A DNA stretch of 12,554 nt, taken from assembly GCA_047975005.1 (NCBI GenBank), contig JBKECW010000066.1, forward strand, positions 1 through 12,554. The letters run 5' to 3'. The notes beneath the pieces are model-generated. The model saw only the letters and a program-made list of their open reading frames with translations, searched no databases and had not been told where the DNA came from. The stretch comes from JBKEAJ01 sp047975005 (lineage in GTDB: Bacteria; Bacteroidota; Bacteroidia; Bacteroidales; Prolixibacteraceae). Of this stretch, positions 6,578 to 12,554 are shown in pieces. A program made the translations under genes and the position numbers. Position 1 is the stretch's first letter. The number at the start of each line of letters is the position of its first letter.

Positions 6578-6843
6578 TCATTCCAGACAGAAGCTCATTG
6601 TTTCGATAGTTTTATTTGTCGAGTCTCGCTTTTCAATAGTCTCAATATTATTAAAGTTGTCGTATTATATTACAAATTCCTCTTTATAAAATGGATCTTG
6701 AATTTCATGTACTGCCTTTTGGCTATCAGAATTACCTAAATACTTGAAGTGATATACCAATGGGGAAATTCTGAAGTCACACTCCCCTTATCGACACAAG
6801 CCCAAACCAATAAAACAATTAGCACTAACCGACATAACATCAT
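6578..6843 (-). pseudogene. Decayed small lipoprotein gene (one frameshift, one in-frame stop)
   Basis: From ATG ATG at 6843 the minus strand reads MMLCRLVLIVLLVWAC, a lipoprotein signal peptide with lipobox residues LVWAC (C16), then VDKG. At the run of four G residues (6787-6784) the frame is lost: as it stands the product ends at 35 residues (TAG at 6738-6736). With one more G it continues as ECDFRISPLVYHFKYLGNSD and SQKAVHEIQDPFYKEEFVI to a TAA (6667-6665). Past that stop the same frame stays protein-like, YDNFNNIETIEKRDSTNK and so on, to TGA at 6580-6578. The intact ancestor would have had about 88 residues. It starts 30 bases after the end of the radical SAM gene and may have been transcribed with it. 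The function is unknown. A sequencing error could explain the frameshift but not also the stop. Confidence 0.6.
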
Positions 6844-6873
6844 CACAACTGCATTATATGCTTAAAGGCAATA

Positions 6874-8157
6874 CTATTTTTCAAAAAAGAATTTCTCCTC
6901 GCCAAATGCCGGACGCAAGTCATTAATCCATACCGCATCAGGATTATACTCTGCGAAGAAAGGTCTGCCGACCCAATCTTTAGAGCGTCCTTGTAGAAAT
7001 TCGAGTACAAAAACCTTCTCACCATTAATTTCGGCTTTGCCCTTGATGCAGATTTTCCCCCATTTGCACGACATGCTCGGACCTCGTACCGTACGGGCAA
7101 GACCGCTGACATTGCTGTATGCCTTTGTGAATATATCGTGAGCCTTATCAAGAGTAACCGAGAAATAGTCTTGCGCTCCGGTATCTCTTGCTATAAACAT
7201 ATAGTATGGTACTAGCCCGAGGCTTACTTGCAGTCGCCACATTTCTGACCAAATCTCTGTTTGGTCGTTGATATTTGTCATTATCGGAGACTGTGTTCTT
7301 ATTGTTACTCCAACACTTCTAAGGTTTTTTATAGCCTCACGAACGACTTTTGTTTTCAATGCTCTGGGATGGTTGAAATGTGCCATTATATTGACAGTCA
7401 GTCCAGAATCGGTCATGTTTTCAAATAATTTCAGCAACATCTCTGCATCAGAATCATCTGTAAAACGATAAGGCCAATATGTCAGCACTTTAGTACCAAT
7501 TCTTATATTTCGGATATGCCCAAGTTCCGAACGATTTTCTAGTATAAGGCTAAAATATCTATTTAGAATTTCGGTTGACATTGTCATCGGGTCTCCACCG
7601 GTGAACAACACATCTGTAACTTGCTTGTTTTGTTTAAGATACTCTATCAGCATATTAGGATCTCGCATAGAGAACTTAAATTCCTGCATCGTAAACTGTG
7701 GCCATCGGAAGCAAAATGTGCAATAGGCATGACAGGTCTGCCCTTGCGAAGGGAAGCACAGAACTGTTTCATTGTATTTGTGCTGTAATCCGCGTATACT
7801 CTCACCATTGAAAGTCGGCACGTTTGACTCCTGTTTGTTGGGATTGGGGTTTAGCGACAGCCTAATATCACTGACCATGCTATCTAGCTCATTCTTTGCG
7901 ACTTTCTTTTTTATGGCTTCTGATATTTTTGCATATTGCGCATTATCCAACATCGTTCTCTGTGGGAATGTTAGTATAAAGAAAGGATCGTTCTCGAAGT
8001 TATCCCAGTCTATTAGTTCGTCAACTACATAATTGTTCGTTCTGAAAGGTAATACATTTCCCACAACATCAATGTCATGTAGCTGCTGTGCATTAAGATT
8101 CATCATTTGGGGTATATCCCTAAAATTGCGAAGCATATATGACTTAAAATCCATCAT
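6874..8157 (-). CDS. KamA-like radical SAM protein (lysine 2,3-aminomutase family)
   Basis: Radical S-adenosylmethionine enzyme, 427 residues. The cluster motif C142-x3-C146-x2-C149 (CHAYCTFC) binds the catalytic 4Fe-4S; GGDP at 187-190 is the usual SAM-contact loop; HFNHP at 260-264 and the RGPSMS stretch at 358-363 are reminiscent of lysine 2,3-aminomutase (HFNHP and RGHTSG). The N-terminal part (VLPFRTNNYVVDELID) also fits that family. The glycine-rich PGGGGK motif whose lysine binds pyridoxal phosphate in true aminomutases is not recognisable; a lysine-rich stretch (365-380) follows instead. I therefore call the family but not the lysine mutase reaction. EpmB, which modifies elongation factor P, is shorter, and no efp gene is here. 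It has its own promoter (8234-8264), about 70 bases of leader with a small hairpin, and two ATG codons in tandem (8157 and 8154), of which either could be used. Confidence 0.85.
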   Translation of the reverse strand: MMDFKSYMLRNFRDIPQMMNLNAQQLHDIDVVGNVLPFRTNNYVVDELIDWDNFENDPFFILTFPQRTMLDNAQYAKISEAIKKKVAKNELDSMVSDIRLSLNPNPNKQESNVPTFNGESIRGLQHKYNETVLCFPSQGQTCHAYCTFCFRWPQFTMQEFKFSMRDPNMLIEYLKQNKQVTDVLFTGGDPMTMSTEILNRYFSLILENRSELGHIRNIRIGTKVLTYWPYRFTDDSDAEMLLKLFENMTDSGLTVNIMAHFNHPRALKTKVVREAIKNLRSVGVTIRTQSPIMTNINDQTEIWSEMWRLQVSLGLVPYYMFIARDTGAQDYFSVTLDKAHDIFTKAYSNVSGLARTVRGPSMSCKWGKICIKGKAEINGEKVFVLEFLQGRSKDWVGRPFFAEYNPDAVWINDLRPAFGEEKFFFEK

Positions 8158-8200
8158 CTGTTTATTGTATTAATTTAAAAAGTAAGTATAGCATCACATA

Positions 8201-8213
8201 CCCACAAAGTGGG
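8201..8213. promoter_or_regulatory. Perfect palindrome CCCAC-AAA-GTGGG in the radical SAM gene leader
   Basis: A 5-bp GC-rich stem with a 3-base loop lies about 15-25 bases downstream of the predicted transcription start and about 45 bases upstream of the ATG. It stands out in an otherwise AT-rich gap. It could be an operator or an RNA hairpin in the leader; no run of T follows on the minus strand, so it is not a terminator. Confidence 0.35.
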
Positions 8214-8233
8214 CAATGTTTAACCTAAGTCTA

Positions 8234-8264
8234 TAAAGATAATTAAAAAAAATAGACCTGCAAA
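8234..8264 (-). promoter_or_regulatory. Promoter of the KamA-like gene
   Basis: The minus strand reads TTTG (8264-8261), a 19-base spacer and TATCTTTA (8241-8234), one base off the TAnnTTTG consensus. It implies transcription from about 8227, separate from the glnS-HAD operon upstream. The rest of the gap (8265-8368) is AT-rich, and I see no gene or clear terminator in it. Confidence 0.6.
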
Positions 8265-8368
8265 AAAACATTTTATTTACGTGCTTCTCACACAAGACGC
8301 AACACACTGATACACAAAGTGAAGAAACTAACAACGGCATCAAAGATCTATTTTTTTGCTTCAGCGCA

Positions 8369-8968
8369 TCAATGATTTATTAAATACGGTTTCACGTCTG
8401 TAACAATCATTCCTGCGGTTTTTGCTGCTTCGATTCCAAGTTCTCCGTCTTCAAAGACCTGACAATACTTTGGAGCTATGCCCATTGCGTCAGCGCATTT
8501 TTGAAAAGTATCGGGATATGGTTTGTGCCTATCAACATCGTCGGCAGAAACTATGACTTTAAAATATTCAGTCAAACCTAAGGCTTCTAGCTGTAGCAAA
8601 GCACTTTTACGGCAGGCTCCTGTTCCGACACTCATTGGGAGCTTGTCTTTATACTCATATATTAATCTTGTAACCTCCTTTATTTCTTTCACTTTATGGG
8701 CATTTTCCCAGAATGCTTCTTGCTTTTTTCTAGCCAATTTCTGCGCATCTAGCTCATACCGTTTGTTGGTTTCAATAACATACTTAGCAAAATCTATTGT
8801 CGGTCTGCCTGTCATCTTAATAAGTATTTCGTTGTCCACTTCGCACTCCAGTTCCTTACAGATTGTGGCCCAGTTGTCGAGGTGTAGAGGGATGGAGTTA
8901 GTAATGGTGCCATCCATGTCAAATATTAATCCTTTAGCATTTGGATTTATGTCCAAGGTTCTCATCAT
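8369..8968 (-). CDS. HAD-superfamily phosphatase/phosphomutase (beta-phosphoglucomutase-like)
   Basis: Cytosolic haloacid-dehalogenase-fold enzyme of 199 residues that hydrolyses or transfers phosphate on a small metabolite. Motif I is FDMDGTITNS with nucleophile D17 and acid/base D19. Motif II is SVGTGA (T116). Motif III is the lysine of RHKPYPDTF (K149). Motif IV is VFEDGELGIEAA (E173, D174). The helical cap after motif I (residues 25-100) and the KPYPDTF and EDGELG motifs place it in the subfamily with beta-phosphoglucomutase and sugar-phosphate phosphatases such as YqaB; the substrate cannot be read from sequence. It starts 8 bases after the glnS stop codon and is surely cotranscribed with it. 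ATG codons at 8968 and 8965 are in tandem. The link to glnS may be only operon convenience. Confidence 0.88.
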   Translation of the reverse strand: MMRTLDINPNAKGLIFDMDGTITNSIPLHLDNWATICKELECEVDNEILIKMTGRPTIDFAKYVIETNKRYELDAQKLARKKQEAFWENAHKVKEIKEVTRLIYEYKDKLPMSVGTGACRKSALLQLEALGLTEYFKVIVSADDVDRHKPYPDTFQKCADAMGIAPKYCQVFEDGELGIEAAKTAGMIVTDVKPYLINH

Positions 8969-8976
8969 TCCAATTT

Positions 8977-10674
8977 TTATGAGTTCATCTTAGCCCAAGT
9001 ATCTTTAAGCTGTACTGTTCTGTTAAATACTAGTTTCCCATCACTGCTGTCTATATCTGTCGAGAAATACCCAAGTCTTTCAAATTGAAAATGATCGAGA
9101 GCTTTTGTACCCTTTGCGAAAGGCTCAATAAAACATTTATTGAGAACCTTCAGAGAATCTTTGTTTATATGTTCCTTAAAGTCTACTTCTTTATCGCCAT
9201 CAGGAGCAGGTACGTCAAACAATCGGTCATATAATCGAACCTCGCAATTTACATTTTCTGTAGCCGACACCCAATGCAGGGTTCCCTTTACCTTTCGTCC
9301 ATCTGGCGATTTCCCGCCTCTCGACTCCGGATCGTAGGTACAATGGAGTTCTATTATTTTCCCATCACTATCTTTTACGACTTTTTCGCAAGTAACAAAA
9401 TACGCATATCTTAGTCGCACCTCCCTACCGGGAGCCAGACGGAAGAATTTCTTAGGAGCATCCTCCATAAAGTCACTCCTCTCTATGTATATTTCTTTTG
9501 TGAAAGGAATCTGACGTTTACCCATACTTTCGTCCTCTGGATTGTTTACGGCTTCCAGCATTTCCACCTTCTCGTCTGGATAGTTCGTTATTACCACTTT
9601 CAAAGGATCTAACACTGCCATCACGCGCTGCGCTCTTTTATTTAGGTCCTCTCGGATACAGTATTCTAAAAGTGATATGTCTATCGTCCCATTTACTTTA
9701 GTTATTCCTGCCATCTCAGAGAATCGTCTTATAGACTGTGGCGTATAGCCTCTTCGTCGCAGCCCTGATACGGTTGGCATACGAGGGTCATCCCATCCCG
9801 ACACATATTTTTTTTCTACCAATTCCAGTAGTTTTCGTTTGCTCATCACCGTGTAATTAAGATTTAGACGCGCAAACTCATATTGTCGGGGTCTATAGTC
9901 CCCATTATCCTTCAGTTGGTCTATAAACCAATCGTATAATGGACGATGCACGTCAAACTCTAAGGTACATATTGAGTGTGTAATACCTTCAAAATAATCG
10001 ACCTGTCCATGAGCAAAGTCATACATCGGATACACCTTCCACTCGCTGCCTGTACGATGATGGGGTTTCTGCAACACTCTGTATATCACAGGATCGCGAA
10101 AGAGCATGTTTGGTGATGCCATATCAATCTTTGCTCGGAGCACCATCTGACCTTCTTCTACTTCACCTTTATTCATTGCATAGAACAAATCCAGACTTTC
10201 AGAAATGGGCCTGTTCCTAAATGGGCTATCCTTCCCCACTGTAGTCGGGGTTCCTTTTTGCTCTGATATTTCAGCAGAATCTTGTTCATCAACATAAGCA
10301 AGACCTTCATTAATCAGCTTTACAGCAAAGTCAAAAAGTCCCTTGAAGTTATCCGAGGCGTACTTTATTTCGCCATCCCATTGGTATCCCAGCCATGTCA
10401 CATCATTGATTATTGCCTGTACGTATGCTTCTTCTTCTTTTGCAGGATTAGTGTCATCGAAACGTAGATTACATTTACCTTTGTATTTATCAGCAACTCC
10501 GAAGCTGACCCAAATGGCTTGGGCATGTCCAATATGTAAAAAGCCGTTGGGTTCTGGAGGAAACCGAGTGTGCACTCGTCCATCATTCTTTCCGTTCAGA
10601 ACATCTTTCTCTACAATCTGATGAATAAAGTTTCTCTTTTCACTAGTCTCCTTATTGTTTGCATCTGCTGTCAT
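8977..10674 (-). CDS. glnS: Glutamine--tRNA ligase
   Basis: Class I aminoacyl-tRNA synthetase that charges tRNA-Gln with glutamine in the cytosol. The 565 residues are normal (E. coli 554). The HIGH motif is HIGH at 47-50, in the family context PPEPNGFLHIGHAQA. The KMSKS counterpart is VMSKRKL at 276-282, which is the GlnRS form rather than the GluRS form. RFDDTNP (71-77) and DWFIDQL (248-254) are further family blocks. The C-terminal anticodon-binding beta-barrels (about 340-560) are complete. Direct glutaminylation fits Bacteroidota, which usually have GlnRS. The ATG at 10674 lies about 20 bases after the -7 box at 10702-10695. The gene heads an operon with the HAD phosphatase and is divergent from the antiporter gene. 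Confidence 0.97.
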   Translation of the reverse strand: MTADANNKETSEKRNFIHQIVEKDVLNGKNDGRVHTRFPPEPNGFLHIGHAQAIWVSFGVADKYKGKCNLRFDDTNPAKEEEAYVQAIINDVTWLGYQWDGEIKYASDNFKGLFDFAVKLINEGLAYVDEQDSAEISEQKGTPTTVGKDSPFRNRPISESLDLFYAMNKGEVEEGQMVLRAKIDMASPNMLFRDPVIYRVLQKPHHRTGSEWKVYPMYDFAHGQVDYFEGITHSICTLEFDVHRPLYDWFIDQLKDNGDYRPRQYEFARLNLNYTVMSKRKLLELVEKKYVSGWDDPRMPTVSGLRRRGYTPQSIRRFSEMAGITKVNGTIDISLLEYCIREDLNKRAQRVMAVLDPLKVVITNYPDEKVEMLEAVNNPEDESMGKRQIPFTKEIYIERSDFMEDAPKKFFRLAPGREVRLRYAYFVTCEKVVKDSDGKIIELHCTYDPESRGGKSPDGRKVKGTLHWVSATENVNCEVRLYDRLFDVPAPDGDKEVDFKEHINKDSLKVLNKCFIEPFAKGTKALDHFQFERLGYFSTDIDSSDGKLVFNRTVQLKDTWAKMNS

Positions 10675-10694
10675 AATCTGAAAATTTTAGAACA

Positions 10695-10702
10695 CAAAGC
10701 TA
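10695..10702 (-). promoter_or_regulatory. Promoter (-7 box) of glnS
   Basis: TAGCTTTG on the minus strand matches TAnnTTTG. A TTTA at 10728-10725 could serve as the -33 box with a long 22-base spacing. The leader before the glnS ATG would be about 14 bases. It is interleaved with the promoter of the divergent antiporter gene, since each -33 region lies within the spacer or flank of the other. Confidence 0.5.
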
Positions 10703-10707
10703 GAAAT

Positions 10708-10740
10708 TTTAAATGAAATCAGAATAAAGTTATACCTTTG
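10708..10740 (+). promoter_or_regulatory. Promoter of the antiporter gene
   Basis: TTTA (10708-10711), 21 bases, then TACCTTTG (10733-10740) fit the Bacteroidota promoter. The start of transcription would be near 10747 and the leader about 17 bases. Confidence 0.55.
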
Positions 10741-10763
10741 TTCTTTATTAAAAATAGAATTTA

Positions 10764-11741
10764 ATGATTTTAAACTTGGTATTTTTGATTGCAGGGCTTG
10801 CAATTTTGCTTTATGGAGCCAACATTCTAATTGATTCGGCTTCTGCCTTAGCACGCAAGTTCAATGTTCCAAACATAGTAATTGGTCTCACAATAATTGC
10901 GTTTGGCACCTCTGCCCCTGAGTTAGCAGTTAACATTATGTCTGCTGTTAATGGCAACACCGAACTTGTTTTTGGTAACGTCATCGGGAGCAATATTTTT
11001 AATATACTAGGGATACTGGGAGTAACAGGTATTTTCAGCGCATTGCTGGTAAACAAAAACACGACATGGATTGAAATTCCGCTGGTGCTTTTGGCAGCCG
11101 TAACACTGTTCATAGCTGGCTCAGACACAATTATTGACGGAAGCGCGGAATCTGTAATATCTAATTCTGAAGGATGGCTTTTAATATCTTTCTTTTTAAT
11201 CTTTATGGGCTACAATATCTCGCTAGTCATAAAAAATAAGAAAGAAGGCAAGACCGAAGAGGACAGCGACATTCCGACAAAGTCATACAAAACACCAATC
11301 GCCATAATGTTAATCACAGTAGGACTTGCAATGCTAATTGGCGGAGGAAAGCTGATTGTCAAGGGAGCAAGTGAAATAGCTTCGTTAATGGGCATGTCTG
11401 AAAGAGTTATTGGTCTTACCATCGTATCAATAGGGACTTCCCTACCCGAGTTAGTTACTTCGATAATGGCAGTAAGAAAGGGCAATGTTGACATTGCTAT
11501 CGGCAACACCGTAGGTTCGAATATTTTTAACTCATTCTTAGTTCTTGGTATATCTGCAACCATTACTCCTGTTGCTGTAGGCAGTGCCGCCACAGTAGAC
11601 CTATTGGTAAATCTACTAGCCTCCCTACTTCTATTTATCTTCATATTTACAGGCAAAGGCAGAAAACTAGAGCGCTGGGAAAGCATATTATTTATACTAA
11701 TACTAGTATCTTATATGACTTGGCTTGTTATTAGCCAATAA
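10764..11741 (+). CDS. Calcium/sodium antiporter (CaCA family, YrbG-like)
   Basis: Inner-membrane cation antiporter of 325 residues, about ten membrane helices. The two inverted alpha repeats of the CaCA superfamily are plain: repeat 1 at residues 47-78 (FGTSAPELAV and later GNVIGSNIFN) and repeat 2 at 223-256 (IGTSLPELVT and GNTVGSNIFN). The acidic residues E53 and E229 within the two PEL motifs are the expected Ca2+/Na+ ligands. A short charged loop (residues 155-172, KNKKEGKTEEDSD) separates the halves; this is much smaller than in eukaryotic exchangers and has no regulatory domain. The length matches E. coli YrbG. The start at 10764 is the first ATG after the promoter. It appears to be a single-gene unit. 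The ions carried are inferred from the family. Confidence 0.93.
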   Translation: MILNLVFLIAGLAILLYGANILIDSASALARKFNVPNIVIGLTIIAFGTSAPELAVNIMSAVNGNTELVFGNVIGSNIFNILGILGVTGIFSALLVNKNTTWIEIPLVLLAAVTLFIAGSDTIIDGSAESVISNSEGWLLISFFLIFMGYNISLVIKNKKEGKTEEDSDIPTKSYKTPIAIMLITVGLAMLIGGGKLIVKGASEIASLMGMSERVIGLTIVSIGTSLPELVTSIMAVRKGNVDIAIGNTVGSNIFNSFLVLGISATITPVAVGSAATVDLLVNLLASLLLFIFIFTGKGRKLERWESILFILILVSYMTWLVISQ

Positions 11742-11757
11742 AGTTATCCGTTCTTAG

Positions 11758-11765
11758 TATATTTG
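11758..11765 (+). promoter_or_regulatory. -7 box upstream of the BRO-N remnant
   Basis: TATATTTG is a full match to the Bacteroidota -7 box, 28 bases before the ATG at 11794. No good TTTG lies at the -33 position. It was probably the promoter of the BRO-type gene before that gene was broken and may still transcribe the scar. Confidence 0.4.
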
Positions 11766-11793
11766 TGCATACAATCCTTACAGGGTTGAGCTT

Positions 11794-11913
11794 ATGAGCA
11801 AAGACACAAAAATATCAATTCGATTTTTCAACGATCAAGAAGTCCGTGCTGTTTGGGACGGAGATGAGAATAAGTGGTGGTTTTCAGTTTGCAACAGCAC
11901 ATTTCTTAGGTAA
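11794..11913 (+). pseudogene. BRO-N family protein, N-terminal remnant
   Basis: The first 32 codons (MSKDTKISIRFFNDQEVRAV, then WDGDENKWWFSV) match the start of BRO-N domain proteins, the phage antirepressor-like DNA-binding proteins common on Bacteroidota mobile DNA, which usually go on VDIV after WWFSV. Here the sequence changes to that of a Fic gene in another frame and the frame stops after 39 residues (TAA at 11911-11913). The rest of the BRO protein, normally well over 100 residues longer, is absent. The identification rests on memory of the family motif, not on a search. Confidence 0.55.
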
Positions 11914-12103
11914 CACTCTAAAACAGATTGAAGAAATGCCCGAAGACACCTTTGACGAAATTGTAAATAAATACGCTGAAATGAACATTGCCCACCCATT
12001 TATGGAAGGCAACGGACGAAGTACACGAATTTGGCTGGATTTAATTTTCAAAAAGCGACTAAGGCTCTGTGTCGATTGGAGTCAGATTAGTAAAGAGGGA
12101 TAG
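11879..12103 (+). pseudogene. Fic-domain protein, internal fragment
   Basis: Fic proteins usually transfer AMP from ATP to a target protein. This fragment keeps the core: GFQFATAHFLGNTLKQIEEM, then the active-site loop HPFMEGNGRSTR (HPFxxGNGRxxR, complete) and IWLDLIFKKRLRLCVDWSQI. The frame is open from a GTG at 11846, but its first residues overlap BRO-N coding sequence in another frame, so the Fic N-terminal half (which includes its own start) is missing. After SKEG it ends at TAG (12101-12103), where relatives continue for about 50 residues. About 75 residues of a protein of roughly 200 remain. The catalytic loop is intact, but so short a fragment is unlikely to fold or act. I see no toxin partner or antitoxin motif beside it. 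Confidence 0.65.
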
Positions 12104-12134
12104 CAAATACACCTAAATCACAAGGACGAAAGGT

Positions 12135-12554
12135 CTACAACTCCACCGGCAAGCCTTTGTAGAAATCCAATATTTTTAGTCTGAATATATACTGATATTT
12201 AGCTTGTGCTACCCTAGACTCTGCTTGTTGCACTTGATTTTTGCTGGAATTATACTCTACAGCAGTAACAAGCTGTAGATTAAAGCGTTCCTGCATAAAA
12301 CCAAAATTCTTCTCAAATGCCTCTAGTGCTTGCTCATTAGCATTGTAGGTGTCGTAGGCAGCTTTAGCATCGGTTCTTGCTCTGTCTATCGTGTTTCGTA
12401 GCAAGAGTTTCTGGTTTTCCAAGTCAAGCTCTTTATTTCTCACATTTATTTCAGCCTGCTTCATCTGGGTTCTATTAGAAAACTGGCTAAAAATCGGGAT
12501 ATTAAGCTGTACACCAAAGCCATATCGCTGATTGCTTTTTAGTTGGTCGCCAAA
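12135..12554 (-). CDS. TolC-family outer-membrane efflux protein, C-terminal part (partial)
   Basis: The last 139 residues of an outer-membrane channel of a tripartite efflux pump or type I export system; the start lies beyond the right edge. The frame is open to the edge and begins FGDQLKSNQRYGFGVQLNIP. The stretch GVQLNIPIFSQFSNRTQMKQAE is the second beta-strand/helix repeat of the TolC barrel. A long coiled helix follows with heptad-like E/K/A residues, and then TAVEYNSSKNQVQQAESRVAQAKYQYIFRLKILDFYKG, the family's closing helix. It ends at TAG (12137-12135). It is minus-strand and converges on the Fic remnant. In Bacteroidota such a gene commonly lies downstream of a periplasmic adaptor and an ABC or RND pump; here these would be past 12554. 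No clear terminator is seen after its stop. Confidence 0.9.
   Translation of the reverse strand, partial: FGDQLKSNQRYGFGVQLNIPIFSQFSNRTQMKQAEINVRNKELDLENQKLLLRNTIDRARTDAKAAYDTYNANEQALEAFEKNFGFMQERFNLQLVTAVEYNSSKNQVQQAESRVAQAKYQYIFRLKILDFYKGLPVEL

Noticed and set aside
8265..8368. A terminator for the glnS-HAD operon
   Set aside because: The only small stem (TGC...GCA near 8360-8371) is followed by A residues rather than T residues on the minus strand.
8523..8993. Plus-strand open frame of 156 codons across the HAD gene
   Set aside because: Serine/leucine-rich antisense shadow of the HAD coding sequence, with no start signal.
11210..11686. Minus-strand open frame of 158 codons within the antiporter gene
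   Set aside because: Antisense shadow of the repeated membrane helices; the sense frame has both CaCA motifs.
11846..12103. A functional short Fic protein started from the GTG at 11846
   Set aside because: Although HPFMEGNGRSTR is complete, its first residues overlap BRO-N coding sequence, half of the Fic fold is missing, and the C-terminus is cut.
1..12554. CRISPR array, tRNA gene or insertion-sequence ends
   Set aside because: I saw no spaced direct repeats, no tRNA-like TTCGA arm with matching acceptor stem, and no transposase frame with terminal inverted repeats.

Overview
The window looks like chromosomal DNA of a Bacteroidota species, most likely of the order Bacteroidales. Three things point there. 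The first bases, read on the minus strand, are the 5' end of a 16S rRNA gene with a Bacteroides-like start (TACAACGGAGAGTTTGA). Nearly every gene start is preceded by a Bacteroidota-type promoter (TTTG or TTTA, 19-22 bases, then TAnnTTTG) rather than a Shine-Dalgarno sequence. The gene families are also typical: a RIC plus quinol-type NO reductase pair, a lipoprotein sulfatase, a GlnRS of about 565 residues, and a TolC-like efflux protein.

Layout. Positions 1-262 (minus) hold the start of a 16S rRNA gene, its leader and its promoter. A terminator at 322-353 separates this from a nitric oxide detoxification module at 407-3909. That module is a minus-strand operon, ric (di-iron Fe-S repair protein) followed 4 bases later by a single-subunit quinol NO reductase, and a divergent Rrf2-type regulator carrying a cysteine cluster. 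An imperfect inverted repeat in the shared 112-base gap overlaps the -33 region of the operon promoter. A likely model is that the Rrf2 protein senses NO through an Fe-S cluster and releases the operon; RIC then repairs damaged iron centres while the reductase removes NO. Next is an orphan lipoprotein sulfatase with its own promoter (3937-5490).

Positions 5500-6850 are a decaying patch: a strong promoter in front of a broken lipoprotein-like reading frame, an exported protein of unknown function (5759-6571), and a minus-strand lipoprotein pseudogene (6578-6843) with one frameshift and one in-frame stop. After this come three minus-strand metabolic genes: a KamA-like radical SAM protein with its own promoter, and a glnS-HAD phosphatase operon. 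Divergent from glnS is a Ca2+/Na+ antiporter of the YrbG type. Beyond it lies a scar (11794-12103) where the first 30 or so codons of a BRO-N protein are fused out of frame to the middle of a Fic protein. The window ends inside the C-terminal part of a TolC-family outer-membrane efflux protein.

I did not find a clearly new multi-gene system. The best items for follow-up are the shared operator of the NO module, the KamA-like enzyme without a recognisable PLP-lysine motif, the sulfatase with a changed active-site motif, the two lipoprotein remnants and the BRO/Fic fusion scar.
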